Positions 33,712 through 43,959 are shown, numbered from the stretch's first letter. The stretch: DNA of 64,000 nucleotides from Woeseia sp037968755 (GCA_037968755.1 JBBKWB010000045.1:1-64000); one strand, 5' to 3'. The notes: generated by a model from the letters alone, not told the origin. Program-made: numbers and translations.

Positions 33712-34734
33712 ATGACTAGCAAACAGACAATCAGTGCGCCAAACGACGCAATGTTTAAACAGGCAGCCGACTGGGCTACGCGGGCTGAATCCGGCCGTTT
33801 CGGCAGCGAGGATTTTTCGGCGCTTAAGGACTGGCTGGAGGCCGACCGCCGTCACTTGTTGGCATTCAAGCGTATGCAGGACTTGCTGGATCGATCTGAA
33901 GGCGCGCAGTACTCGGCTTTGCCAATAGTGCCAACGGTACGTACACGCGGCCGACAGGTCGTTCGCCAGACTTTGAAATGGCTGCCGATTGCAGCGGCCC
34001 TTGCGTTCGTCGCACTGACGGCCACGATTACCTTACCGGTAGCCGAATTCACAGTGGAAACCGGGTTGGGTGAGATTCGCGAGATCTCGCTGCGCGACGG
34101 CAGCACTGTGACGTTGCGCGGCAACTCCCGGTTGCGGGTCAATTACGGCTGGAAGCAACGAGTGATTGACATGCAGCGCGGCGAAGCCGCGTTCGAGGTG
34201 GCGAGCCATTTTTACAAGCCCTTCGTAGTGCGTTCCAACAGCATTCAGGTTGTTGCGGTCGGAACCGTATTCAACGTGGCAGTGATGGGTAACGAGTCCG
34301 CGGTTACTCTGATCGAAGGCCGGGTCGATGTAGGCGCAGCTGATGCGCCTATTCCGGATTCGCGCCTGAGTTGTCGGGCGGTACGCCTGAAGGTAGGCCA
34401 GAAAGTGGCGTATCGGCAGGATGGCAGCCGCTCCGAGGTTGAGCAGGTTGATATTTCGCAGGTTACGGCGTGGCAGGACAGTCGCATTGTCCTGCAACGA
34501 CGCCCACTGGCCGAATTGGTCGATGAGCTGAACCGAACCTTTCCGGTGTCGATCACAGTTGCTGATCCGGCGCTGGCCGCGATGACAGTCAATGTGTCGA
34601 TGAATGTCGATCAGCAGGATGTAACACTGCATCGACTGGAACAACAGCTGCCGATTTCATTCAATAAGCACTCCGATGGCGGCATCGTGGTCATGCCGCG
34701 CGCCTCTGCGTCGCCCGGCGATCCGGATCAATAA
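33712..34734 (+). CDS. FecR-type anti-sigma regulator
   Basis: 340 aa. The cytosolic N-terminal part (FKQAADWATRAESGRFGSEDFSALKDWLEADRRH) is the FecR N-terminal domain that holds the sigma. One membrane span (LPIAAALAFVALTATITL) follows, then the periplasmic FecR domain (GEIREISLRDGSTVTLRGNSRLRV...VVAVGTVFNVAV) and a C-terminal STN-like tail that should contact the receptor. ATG 33712 is preferred over a GTG 39 nt earlier. It follows the FecI-like gene in the usual order. Confidence 0.87.
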   Translation: MTSKQTISAPNDAMFKQAADWATRAESGRFGSEDFSALKDWLEADRRHLLAFKRMQDLLDRSEGAQYSALPIVPTVRTRGRQVVRQTLKWLPIAAALAFVALTATITLPVAEFTVETGLGEIREISLRDGSTVTLRGNSRLRVNYGWKQRVIDMQRGEAAFEVASHFYKPFVVRSNSIQVVAVGTVFNVAVMGNESAVTLIEGRVDVGAADAPIPDSRLSCRAVRLKVGQKVAYRQDGSRSEVEQVDISQVTAWQDSRIVLQRRPLAELVDELNRTFPVSITVADPALAAMTVNVSMNVDQQDVTLHRLEQQLPISFNKHSDGGIVVMPRASASPGDPDQ

Positions 34735-34883
34735 CAACTAAAGAATTCCTTGCGGGATTGGCGCCACGCTTCGTCTGTTCTAGAAGGTGGTGGTCGCTTT
34801 CCTGGCGCCCGCCGTATACCGGGGGGGGCCATTCTGCCTGCGGCAGTGTGGTCACGACGTAGCCACGTCCAGGAGTCCACCAG

Positions 34884-36314
34884 ATGAGAATAACAACAAT
34901 CGCAATCGCCCTTGCGACCTGCGCACTCAGCGTTTCAACCGTCTTTGCACAAGGCAATCCAACAGCCGAGCTACTGCGTGACGTTATCCAGATCGACACG
35001 TCGAACCCGCCCGGCAACGAAGGGGAATTGGCGGAACTGCTGAAAACGCGTTTTGCGCCATTGGGCTTCGAGATCAATATTGTTGAGACGCCGCAAGCTG
35101 GCAAAGCACATTTCATAGCGCGACTGAAAGGTGATGGATCGAAGAAACCGGTCTTGCTCGCAGCGCATGCCGATGTCGTCGGTGTAGAGCCTGAGAAGTG
35201 GACGCAAGCGCCGTTCGGTGGCGACATCGTTGACGGCTATGTCTACGGACGTGGTGCTATCGATAACAAGGGCGGCCTTGCGGTATTCGCTGCCGCAATC
35301 CTGAGGCTGGCGCGCGACAAAGTGCCACTGTCACGTGACGTAATATTTCTGGCCGAAGCCGATGAAGAAGGCGGTGCATACGGCACCTCTTGGCTGGCAG
35401 ACAAACACTGGCCGCTAATCGACGCAGAATTCGCGTTGAATGAGGGCGGCTGGATCATCAAGAATCGCAAAGACCCGAGCAAGGTGCGCTATGTCAGTAT
35501 CTCGACCGCCGACAAGTTCTCGATTTCATTGCAGATAACGAGCGCTGGCAAAAGCACGCACTCATCCATGCCACGTCCTGACAACGCCATTTTCGCGTTG
35601 GCCGGCGCATTGCATCGCTTGTCAGAGTACGAAACCAGCGTGCAATTGATTCCGTCAACCCGCCAGTTTTTCCGCACACTGGGACTGACGGCGGATGAGC
35701 CGATGAAAACCCACTTTGCCGACCTGTTATCGACCGCGGATGCCGCGCGACACGCGCAAGCCGACCGAGAGATCAGCAAAGACCCACTTCTGCATGCGTT
35801 TGCACACAATACGATCGCGCCGGTCATTATTGATGGTGGCTTTCGAGGCAACGTAATTCCTGGCTCGGCATCCGTAACAGTCAACTTCCGCCTGATCCCG
35901 GGCACCGATGTGGGTGCATTTGTGGAAGAAATCCGTCGGGTTGTCGCGGATCCGGCGATCAATGTGGAAATCATGAGTCGGGCGGCGGCCAGCCAGGAGG
36001 AAACGTTGGCAAGCCTCAACGAAAGGTCACAACAAGCGCCGTCATCGGAAGATACGGATTTGTACCGCGCACTGGTCGCCTCTGCCAAACAGCAGTACCC
36101 CGAGGCACTCGTGACCTCTTACCTGTTCCAGGCCGGTACTGATGCCGGTGCCTGGCGCAACCGCGGAGTGCCGGTTTACGGCATCTATCCCTATCCGATT
36201 GACCAGGAAGACCTTTCACGCATGCACGGCAACGACGAGCGGGTCGCGGTCAAGTCTTTGGCAGAAGGTACGGATATGATCTACCGCATGTTGGTCGACG
36301 TTGCCGGCAGGTAA
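34884..36314 (+). CDS. Secreted M20 family metallopeptidase
   Basis: 476 aa with signal peptide (cleavage near VFAQG), so periplasmic. Zinc-binding residues are in LLAAHADVV, the bridging Asp in GRGAIDNKGG and the catalytic Glu pair in EADEEGG. A dimerisation domain sits in the middle and the final metal His in RMHGNDERV. M20 enzymes remove amino acids from peptides or hydrolyse acyl-amino acids and carboxylated amides. It lies between FecR and the STN receptor, all on one strand, so it probably processes the imported substrate in the periplasm. Confidence 0.87.
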   Translation: MRITTIAIALATCALSVSTVFAQGNPTAELLRDVIQIDTSNPPGNEGELAELLKTRFAPLGFEINIVETPQAGKAHFIARLKGDGSKKPVLLAAHADVVGVEPEKWTQAPFGGDIVDGYVYGRGAIDNKGGLAVFAAAILRLARDKVPLSRDVIFLAEADEEGGAYGTSWLADKHWPLIDAEFALNEGGWIIKNRKDPSKVRYVSISTADKFSISLQITSAGKSTHSSMPRPDNAIFALAGALHRLSEYETSVQLIPSTRQFFRTLGLTADEPMKTHFADLLSTADAARHAQADREISKDPLLHAFAHNTIAPVIIDGGFRGNVIPGSASVTVNFRLIPGTDVGAFVEEIRRVVADPAINVEIMSRAAASQEETLASLNERSQQAPSSEDTDLYRALVASAKQQYPEALVTSYLFQAGTDAGAWRNRGVPVYGIYPYPIDQEDLSRMHGNDERVAVKSLAEGTDMIYRMLVDVAGR

Positions 36315-36559
36315 ACATAGCGCCAACGCAGCACGTCAAATGATGTTAGGCCTGCGGATGACTGTTACGGACGAAAACGCCTCACTCGAGTCCGCACGCT
36401 TTGCGCGCCCCGGTCCGATAATCTATTCTGCACAGTCCGGTTCAGTGTTAAGTTTAGCTACGATCCTGCGATCGGCGGAAACCGGGGGAGTATGCTCGTT
36501 CGCGCGTTTCCAGCAAACAATAGCTATGAGTCAAACAGTCTGCGTCGAGAGTCTGCCAA

Positions 36560-39500
36560 GTGAGCGATTCCACGAGCCTGTTACGCATCGTCGTGTGCGT
36601 CTTTCTGCTGGCGAGCAGCTTCCAGTGTGCTCCGGCATCAGCAAACGAGGTTAGACGTTTCGACATTGCGTCCCAGCCGCTTACCAGTGCGTTACTTGAG
36701 TTCGGTCGGCAGTCGGGTACGTCGGTCGGCTTTGTTGAGGCCTTAACCGCAGGCAGAACTGCCATGCAACTGCGCGGTTACTATCGCAATGAAGCAGCAC
36801 TGGGTCGACTGTTGCGCGGTACCGGTCTCTCATTCGAATATGTTGATGGCGAAACCATAACGATAGTGCTTGCTGATCAGCCGGAAGCTCCGCCGGCCGT
36901 AGCGGCAGAGTCCTTGCCGGCCAGCGAAACGCAAGCCGTTTTGCCTGTTGATGCTGATGTACCGGCGCAGTACGCCGATGGCGGAACCCGTCGTACCCAC
37001 ATTGATGAGCTTATCGTGCTTGGCTCGCACATTGCCGGCGCGGATATCAGAGTTTCCCTGCCCGTCACGATCTGGGATGTCGGGCGCATGCAAGCCGAAG
37101 CGGCCGTGGATGCCGGTGATCTGTTTCGCGCATTGCCGTTCGCTGGTGCGGTCAATTTCAACGGCGTGGATACCTTTTTCGCCGGCGTTAATTCGGCGCG
37201 CGGCGATATCTCTTCCATTAACCTTCGCGAACTGGGAACCGGCAATACACTGGTGCTATTGAATGGCCGCAGAATGGTGGTTCATCCCGGGGTGCAAACC
37301 GAAGGTCGCGTGCCAGCCATGACGGCCAACATGAATGTGTTGCCGATCTACTCGCTGGAGCGTATTGAAATGTTGCGCGACGGCGCGTCAGCCATTTACG
37401 GCGCCGATGCTGTGGCTGGTGTCGTCAATAATGTGCTGCGCGAAGATTATGATGGCGCGAATTTAAGCGCTCTGGCGGGTATTGCCGACGGGACCGGCAT
37501 GACCGAATCTGAATTTAGCCTGCACGCGGGCGGTACATTCAATGACGGTCGCAGCCATCTGCAGATTATCTCTTCGCTGGCAACACGGTCGGGCGTGCAG
37601 GCATCAGAACACTATTACTCGCGCTCATCAAACTTACAGCCGCTACTGGCAGGAACGGCTCACGAGAACAATACCAACTTCAACAACAACAGCGTCATTG
37701 GTACCTGGGGACAGTTCCAGCTGCCGGTAGCAGTGACGCAAAACGGTACCCCGATTACATCGCCGACCGGCATCTTTCACCTGCAGCCTGCTGATTTCGA
37801 GGGATGCCTTAGCAGTTTGAGCGATGGGCTGTGTATTGATGACGGGCTCATCGACGAGGGCCTGTACGGCGATAACAACACAGCGCGCCAACTCATTCCC
37901 GATCTGGAGCGGATCACGCTGATCTTGAGTGGCGATCATTCACTCAATTCCAGTGCGGAGCTGTACGGCGAGTATATCTATTACCGCGCTGACTCTTCAC
38001 GGCTTACCGGTGCCAGTGCACCGTTGCCAAGCGCGCCCGTGACGATACCGGCGGGTAACTACTGGAATCCCTTTGGTCCGGTGACGTTTGCTGACGGTCG
38101 CGTTAATCCGAACAGGCTTCCCGGTATCGATGCACCAGCAGAGGGCCTCGACATTACGTTGGACTCATCGTTTTTCGGTTCGGCCTACCGTCCTGCCGAT
38201 GCCGGTCAGCGAGTGATCGAGATAGAGAATTCCAGTTTCCGGGTGTTGGCGGGGCTGCGAGGGAAAGTTGCCGATCTGAGCTGGGACAGTGCGCTTCTGC
38301 ACAGCCGTGCCACGACCGATGACATTACTCACAACCGCGTGAGCAGCACGTCATTCCAGCGCTCGTTAGCGTTGCAGACGTCCGCAGCGTACAACCCGTT
38401 CAACGGCTCCGGTGCAAAAAATCCGACCAGCCTGATCGACGCCAATCCCAATCCGGCCGCTGTGATCGCACCGTTTCTGATCGATGTCTCGCGCAAGAAT
38501 GAGATACAGCTGACCATGGTGGACTTGCGAATGTCGGTACCCGAGTTGCTGGAACATAATGGGCGGCCGCTAGCCGCAGCACTTGGCATTGAGCTACGCC
38601 ATGAGAAATTCATTGAGGATCGCGATCATCGCTTCGATGGCACCACGACGTTTACCGACTCTGTAACCGGCCAGACCTTTGAAAGCGATGTCATGGGATC
38701 GAGCGTGACCGCCGATTCAAGTGGTTCGCGTAACGTCATCTCCCTGTTCTCAGAACTGGCGCTGCCGCTGTCAAATTCGCTGGAGATACAATTCGCGTCG
38801 CGCTATGAGAACTACTCGGATGTCGGCGACAGCTTTCAGCCGCGCCTGGCATTTTCCTGGCAACCTGCCAATACTTTGTTGGTTCGAGGTTCCTATTCGC
38901 GCGGTGTGCGTGTGCCGAATTTGCCGCAACTGAATGCTGGTCTGACGCGGCGCGTGCTGTATGCGAACGACTGGTATCGATGTCAGGCGTTACTGAACAA
39001 AGGCGAGATTGACTCACTTGGTACCTGTGGCGTTGCGGGCCGGGTATTGGTTGAAAGTAGTCGCACAGGCAGCCAAAGCCTGCAGCCGGAGGACTATCGC
39101 AGTTTGTCCATGGGCGTCGTGATCTCGCCGCCAGTAAGCAATGAGCTGCATGCAACCATCGATTTTTGGAAGATCGAACAGAACGGCATCGTCGGCTTGT
39201 TCGGCTCAGAGAATCAGATTGCCGTGGATTACGCGGAACGGTTGTCCGGCAGTGCCAGCCCGCAGGTCATGCGCGCTGCTGTCACACAGAATGATCTCGA
39301 CCTGTTCGCGGGATCCGGCCTGTCCCCGGCGGGACAGATATTGCAGATCCAGGATTCCTACGTAAACCTGGATCGCCGCAAATCCTCGGGCGTCGACCTG
39401 TCGCTGACTTATCGCTACGACCAGTGGCGGCACGGTGCGCTACGATTTGACATCGATGCTACGCGGCTACTTAGTGCCGACCAGTCGTTGCCGGCAGCCG

Positions 39501-39910
39501 CACTCGCGATTAATAATTTGCACGAACCGGCGATTGCCGTCGTTGGCGCTGGCGACCTCCTGCGCCGGGATGCGCGGCCATTATGGCGCGCAGCAGGATT
39601 CACACAATTTGAACGAGGCGACTGGCGTGCGGGTTTGAATGCCCACTATGTATCGAGTTTCTATGACAGTTCGGCGATGAATGATGCCGGCGGCGGTACC
39701 TACATTGTGGATGACATGCTGACATTTGGCGCGTACTGGGAACTGTCAACGCGCGCATTCGGCGATACCCTGAAACGTATCCGCATTGGTGCCCGCAACC
39801 TGTTTGACGAGGATCCGCCACTCGCCGATGAAACATTCGGCTATTACGCATCCATGCACAGTGGCGTAGGGCGCTTTTGGTACCTGAAGCTGGCCGCCGA
39901 GTTCAACTAG
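36560..39910 (+). CDS. TonB-dependent receptor with STN signalling domain
   Basis: 1116 aa from GTG 36560. Signal peptide to about SANEV, then the STN domain at about 30-105 (VRRFDIASQPLTSALLEFGRQSGTSVGF). A linker follows, then a plug with RGDISSINLRELGTGNTLVLLNGRR and MLRDGASAIYGADAVAGVVNNVL, and a barrel ending in FWYLKLAAEFN. The STN domain is what relays ligand binding to FecR, so this is the regulated receptor of the FecI/FecR pair upstream. It is a paralogue of the receptor at 29590-32721. The substrate could be a peptide or peptide-like siderophore, given the M20 peptidase next door. No iron-specific gene is in the cluster. Confidence 0.9.
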   Translation: MSDSTSLLRIVVCVFLLASSFQCAPASANEVRRFDIASQPLTSALLEFGRQSGTSVGFVEALTAGRTAMQLRGYYRNEAALGRLLRGTGLSFEYVDGETITIVLADQPEAPPAVAAESLPASETQAVLPVDADVPAQYADGGTRRTHIDELIVLGSHIAGADIRVSLPVTIWDVGRMQAEAAVDAGDLFRALPFAGAVNFNGVDTFFAGVNSARGDISSINLRELGTGNTLVLLNGRRMVVHPGVQTEGRVPAMTANMNVLPIYSLERIEMLRDGASAIYGADAVAGVVNNVLREDYDGANLSALAGIADGTGMTESEFSLHAGGTFNDGRSHLQIISSLATRSGVQASEHYYSRSSNLQPLLAGTAHENNTNFNNNSVIGTWGQFQLPVAVTQNGTPITSPTGIFHLQPADFEGCLSSLSDGLCIDDGLIDEGLYGDNNTARQLIPDLERITLILSGDHSLNSSAELYGEYIYYRADSSRLTGASAPLPSAPVTIPAGNYWNPFGPVTFADGRVNPNRLPGIDAPAEGLDITLDSSFFGSAYRPADAGQRVIEIENSSFRVLAGLRGKVADLSWDSALLHSRATTDDITHNRVSSTSFQRSLALQTSAAYNPFNGSGAKNPTSLIDANPNPAAVIAPFLIDVSRKNEIQLTMVDLRMSVPELLEHNGRPLAAALGIELRHEKFIEDRDHRFDGTTTFTDSVTGQTFESDVMGSSVTADSSGSRNVISLFSELALPLSNSLEIQFASRYENYSDVGDSFQPRLAFSWQPANTLLVRGSYSRGVRVPNLPQLNAGLTRRVLYANDWYRCQALLNKGEIDSLGTCGVAGRVLVESSRTGSQSLQPEDYRSLSMGVVISPPVSNELHATIDFWKIEQNGIVGLFGSENQIAVDYAERLSGSASPQVMRAAVTQNDLDLFAGSGLSPAGQILQIQDSYVNLDRRKSSGVDLSLTYRYDQWRHGALRFDIDATRLLSADQSLPAAALAINNLHEPAIAVVGAGDLLRRDARPLWRAAGFTQFERGDWRAGLNAHYVSSFYDSSAMNDAGGGTYIVDDMLTFGAYWELSTRAFGDTLKRIRIGARNLFDEDPPLADETFGYYASMHSGVGRFWYLKLAAEFN

Positions 39911-39936
39911 ATACAGCGCAGCAAGCGTTGCTCGTC

Positions 39937-39966
39937 AAAAAAAGCTCCCACCGATACGGTGGGAGC
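39937..39966 (-). terminator. Rho-independent terminator of the DUF5916 operon
   Basis: On the minus strand a perfect 10-bp stem (GCTCCCACCG/CGGTGGGAGC) with a 3-nt loop is followed by seven T (A-run at 39937-39943). It lies 25 nt beyond the stop of the gene ending at 39991. It may also help end the receptor transcript arriving from the other side. Confidence 0.85.
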
Positions 39967-39990
39967 CCGTTGAGCGAGCGCCGTTCGCTA

Positions 39991-42282
39991 CTATTTCAGC
40001 ACGTTGAACAGGTGGCTGAATTTGACAATGAACTCGCGACCGCGGGGAAGAGCGCCAAAGCCGCGGTCATCCACCTCATTGTAAACAAGGTAGAGACCGG
40101 TATTGCCGGACTGTAGCCACGAGAAGCGCAGGTTGGTCGACACCCTGTCATTCTGTTCGTTGTACTGCAACAGCGTTTGCACTTGCATTTTGGGGGTAAA
40201 CGAATAAGACAAACGCAGCCGTGCGAGGTTGGCGGTGAAATCGCCGCCGGGTACCGGCAGATCGAACTTGTTGTAGTTATATGAAAGCTCGGAATTGAAT
40301 TTCTCGCCGATGCGATAGCGCATCGTCGGTGCAATACTGACCCGGTCGCCGCCGAAGCGGCCGCCGATGGTCATGTCCACGCCAAAGTTTAACGGCGCAG
40401 AACGGTTGCCCAGAAACTGAATTATTGCTTCTTCGTGGTCATAGGTGCCTGGCTGAATCGTAACGCCATCGACGATGTCAAAAGGGGCTTTCACGCCTTC
40501 CCGCGTAAAATTCACGCCACTGCGTAATTCACGGCCCGAGGTCCACTCAATGATGGAGTCAACGTGCAGGAATCCGGTTTCCTGGAAGCCATCGAAATCC
40601 CAGTAGCCGCGGTACGAGATGTGTGGACGCAATTCAAAAATTCGACCGCCATTCTGCGGCCGGATACGCCGCAATATAGTGGTGCTGAATTTTCGATAAT
40701 TCCGCCGCGCAAGAAAGCCAACCTCCGGATTGAACGCATCACCGACTTCCGTGTAGCCGACGCGCGTCGTCCAGTCGGAATTGTCGTACTCGCCATTGAC
40801 AGCAAACGCAGTGTCTTTGCCGGCAAGGCCCGGCGTTTGGGTTTTCGAAGCCCACGCAAGAATCAATCCGTTGTCACCGACACCAAGCTGGCCATCGATA
40901 GCGTAAGTCTGATTCTCGTCGTCGCCGCCATTGCCTGACAGGCTGCCATCGCCATTCCGATTGACGACCATGAAGCCCAGTGAGGACCGGTTACTGAGTT
41001 CCTGGTTAACGCGGGCAACTGTGAATTGATTGTCCGAGGCGACGCCGCTTACGGCCTCGGATCCCATGTGCAGCAGACCGACGTTCGTGGTCGAGCCAAG
41101 CTTGCCGGAGAGCCTGAGCCCGCCATCAATGGGTGTCTGACCACCGGCCCGACCGATACCGATCCGCCTGCTGAAGAACAGCTCGACTTCCTGCGGATTG
41201 CCCACAGCGAACTGGCCGGCATTCTCCAGGAAGAACGGCCGTTTCTCGGGAAAGAACAGGCTGAAGCGATCAAGATTAACCTGTTGCTCATCCACTTCTA
41301 CCTGCGCGAAATCGGTATTCATCGTGGCATCTAGCGTCAGGCTTGGCGTTATGGAATATTTGAGATCGAAACCGATCTCTTCGTTGCTTTCGGTGCCGCT
41401 CAGGCTGCCGCCACGCTGCATGCTGCCGAGTACATACGGCGTGAACTGCAGGTTGCGCTGTTGAGGTACCTGGATGCCGCGAATCGACCCGGCCTCGGAT
41501 ACGCGGTACAGGTTTCGGTCTTGCGAGAGTGGCGCCCAGAATGCAATTTCATTATTGCGACGAATACCGCGCTCGAAGTTGAAGCCCCACTCTTGCGATT
41601 CGGCAGTGGTGTACCGTAGCGACGTAAATGGAATGCGCATTTCTGCGCTCCAGCCAATGTCGGATACGGCGGACTTGACCGTCCATGACGCATCCCAGTT
41701 CAGGTTGAAGCCGCCGTCGCCACCGCGAATATTCTGGCCGGCACCTTCTCGTGAGACCTGGCCATCAAACTCGATGCCCGCCGGGTTGGTTCCAAAAACG
41801 TAGCCATTCTGACGATCCAGCATGCCGTCAATCAATACGCGAAAGCTATCCGTGTCGTCGAGCGACGAATCGCGGCGGCTGTCTGTCGAAATAATATCCT
41901 GTGGACTGTCATCAAAACCGACGAAGCCGATGTGCAATGCCGTTTTCGTGTAGCCCACGTACACAGCCGATTTCTGCGAGGCGGGCTGACCCGCGACAGG
42001 CTGTATTTGCCAGAAGCCAGTGATGGGCGTGATGTTGGCCCAGGCCGGATCGTTCAGCACATTGCCGTCAATTACCGGCTCCGAAGTTAGCTGCTGCGCC
42101 TCGCTGACCGGGCGTGGCGCCGGAGCTTTTTCAGCTTGTGCGTTGCCATTGTTCGCGGCCGCTAATGCAAGCAGGCTGCCAAAAGCTGCCAAGCAAAGTT
42201 TACTGCCCCTTCTTGTTTTGGCAATGACAATACTGCCAGTAACGCACGAGCTGGCAACGGCGTGACGCTTTGTAAGACCCAT
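39991..42282 (-). CDS. Outer membrane-type protein with CBM9-like and DUF5916 domains
   Basis: 763 aa with a hydrophobic signal near residues 25-48. A family-9 carbohydrate-binding-like domain covers about 65-245 (DGNVLNDPAWANITPI, AVYVGYTKTALHIGFVGFDD), and a large beta-rich DUF5916 region covers the rest, with LFFPEKRPFFLENAGQF and the closing LGRREFIVKFSHLF-type strands. DUF5916 proteins are predicted barrels of unknown function. The start codon overlaps the aminotransferase stop by 1 nt (TAATG-type coupling), so the two are co-translated. A strong terminator follows. Confidence 0.82.
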   Translation of the reverse strand: MGLTKRHAVASSCVTGSIVIAKTRRGSKLCLAAFGSLLALAAANNGNAQAEKAPAPRPVSEAQQLTSEPVIDGNVLNDPAWANITPITGFWQIQPVAGQPASQKSAVYVGYTKTALHIGFVGFDDSPQDIISTDSRRDSSLDDTDSFRVLIDGMLDRQNGYVFGTNPAGIEFDGQVSREGAGQNIRGGDGGFNLNWDASWTVKSAVSDIGWSAEMRIPFTSLRYTTAESQEWGFNFERGIRRNNEIAFWAPLSQDRNLYRVSEAGSIRGIQVPQQRNLQFTPYVLGSMQRGGSLSGTESNEEIGFDLKYSITPSLTLDATMNTDFAQVEVDEQQVNLDRFSLFFPEKRPFFLENAGQFAVGNPQEVELFFSRRIGIGRAGGQTPIDGGLRLSGKLGSTTNVGLLHMGSEAVSGVASDNQFTVARVNQELSNRSSLGFMVVNRNGDGSLSGNGGDDENQTYAIDGQLGVGDNGLILAWASKTQTPGLAGKDTAFAVNGEYDNSDWTTRVGYTEVGDAFNPEVGFLARRNYRKFSTTILRRIRPQNGGRIFELRPHISYRGYWDFDGFQETGFLHVDSIIEWTSGRELRSGVNFTREGVKAPFDIVDGVTIQPGTYDHEEAIIQFLGNRSAPLNFGVDMTIGGRFGGDRVSIAPTMRYRIGEKFNSELSYNYNKFDLPVPGGDFTANLARLRLSYSFTPKMQVQTLLQYNEQNDRVSTNLRFSWLQSGNTGLYLVYNEVDDRGFGALPRGREFIVKFSHLFNVLK

Positions 42283-43631
42283 CAGACGGTAGCCAGCGCA
42301 TTGGAAAGATTGGCAAGCGCACGCTCAATCATTACGCGCGGTGCGCCCAGGTTCATGCGCATAAAGCCCGCGCCACCTGCACCGTAGTTTGAGCCCGGGT
42401 TCAGTTGCAGGCCTGCATTTTCGACCATCCAGATCTCGATAATATCTTCCGGTGTCATTGGTGTATCGCTGCTCTGGCTTGCTGCGGCAAGCCCTTTGGC
42501 GTCCAGTGCATCAACAAGACCGGCGACATTGACCCAGGCAAGATAGGTACCTTGTGCCTTGGTGTAATCCAGTAGCGGCATGCTTTTCTTTATGGTCGAT
42601 TCCAGTAGCTCGTGGTTGCTATTGATGATCGGCATTAGCTGATCCACCCATTCAGCACCGTGCCGATAGGCTGCTTCCGTAGCAATAATTCCGAGAGAGT
42701 TCAGGTCCGGCCGATGCTGCTCCTTGACACGCTCAAGCAGAATTGGATCGGTCGAAAAGAAGTACGCATTTTTCATTGCTGCCAGGCTGAAGGTCTTGCT
42801 GATCGCTTTGAAGGTAATGCTGTTGTCGACAACGTCGCGGTCAGGGAGGCTGGCAAACGGCACGTACGTCTGGCCATTCATTGCAAAATCACAATGAATC
42901 TCGTCGGCGAGGACAACGACCTGGTTCTCAAGGCAAAGGCGACCCAGTCGCAGCAGGTCGGCTTCTGACCACATGTTGCCGGTCGGGTTTTGCGGATTGC
43001 ACAGAAGAATGGCGTGGGTGTCCGGCGTCATGCGTGCTTCGAGATCATCCCAGTCAATCTCGTAGCGGCCGTCTTTTAGGATCATCCGACTTTCGTTCTT
43101 GACAGTGCGGCTCCAGCGCAGGTCTGAGTAAAAGCCACTATAGGTCGGTGTAAGCAACAGGACCTTGCTGGCCGGCGGACACAATGTGTTGAGGGTCGCG
43201 ATCAAGGCCGGGTGAACACCAGAGGACATCACAATCGAGTCCGGATCAACTTCTATGCCGTGGCGCTCCCTGTTCCAATCGGCAACCGCTTCAAAATAGG
43301 AGTCCGGCTGCATCATGTAGCCCCAGTTTTCGTGTCCGCAGCGGGATTCCAGTGCTTCGGTCACACACGGTGCTGCGCGAAAATCCATATCAGCCACACC
43401 CATGCCGACCTTGATGCTGCCATCGCCAAAACGCGAAGTCTGGTAGTCCCACTTGTAACTTTGCGTGCCGAAGCGGTCGTACGGGGTGAAATCAAATTTG
43501 CCCTGACGAGCGCGTCCGGCGCGCCGATTTTGCGCCACGGCCAGGCCACTGGTACCGGCCACGCTGGCAATTGCAGTCATACCGGCGCTTCTTAAGAATG
43601 CACGGCGGTTCAATCCTGTAGATGTCGACAT
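42282..43631 (-). CDS. Tat-exported MalY/PatB-like PLP aminotransferase or C-S lyase
   Basis: 449 aa fold-type I PLP enzyme with an unusual Tat signal (NRRAFLRSAGMTAIASVAG), so probably periplasmic. The PLP lysine is in ITFKAISKTFSLAAMKNAY and the cofactor-binding Asp-Glu in VVLADEIHCDF. The pattern VGMGVADMDFRAAPCVTEAL is that of MalY/PatB cystathionine beta-lyases rather than plain aspartate aminotransferases. Exported PLP enzymes are rare; the cofactor would be bound before Tat export. The gene is coupled to the DUF5916 gene by a 1-nt overlap. Confidence 0.84.
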   Translation of the reverse strand: MSTSTGLNRRAFLRSAGMTAIASVAGTSGLAVAQNRRAGRARQGKFDFTPYDRFGTQSYKWDYQTSRFGDGSIKVGMGVADMDFRAAPCVTEALESRCGHENWGYMMQPDSYFEAVADWNRERHGIEVDPDSIVMSSGVHPALIATLNTLCPPASKVLLLTPTYSGFYSDLRWSRTVKNESRMILKDGRYEIDWDDLEARMTPDTHAILLCNPQNPTGNMWSEADLLRLGRLCLENQVVVLADEIHCDFAMNGQTYVPFASLPDRDVVDNSITFKAISKTFSLAAMKNAYFFSTDPILLERVKEQHRPDLNSLGIIATEAAYRHGAEWVDQLMPIINSNHELLESTIKKSMPLLDYTKAQGTYLAWVNVAGLVDALDAKGLAAASQSSDTPMTPEDIIEIWMVENAGLQLNPGSNYGAGGAGFMRMNLGAPRVMIERALANLSNALATV

Positions 43632-43959
43632 TTTGCTCCCCCCTGGGATATGACGATCGTTAGTGACAGTCGGTTTGCGGCGTCCAACGCGTACTCGTGG
43701 ATAAGCCTTGCGCTCCTAAAATATAAGACGAAGCTCGCGGCAAATCCGGTAACGGGCGAGTGGCCATGATCGACAAGGGCGCATGCCCGGGGCGAGCGCG
43801 GGGAGATTGAACGTGGCCTCGACCACAACGCCGAGGAAATGCGGCGCTACCGGAAATTCGACGCTGCGTACACGGCATACCCGTTGCCCGCACAGTTCAT
43901 CGAAGTTGCCGAGCAGAATGAACGGGGCAAGGAATTCCCGTACTTGCACCCTTTCGTGC
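43632..43959. other. Intergenic region with an unidentified coding scrap
   Basis: These 328 bases lie between two minus-strand genes. A frame on the plus strand runs open from about 43770 to 44042 with gene-like codons (NAEEMRRYRKFDAAYTAYPL, then EVAEQNERGKEFPYLHPFV) and then enters the flavoprotein gene. It lacks a ribosome site and its family is not recognised, so it may be the tail or middle of a lost gene. Confidence 0.35.
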
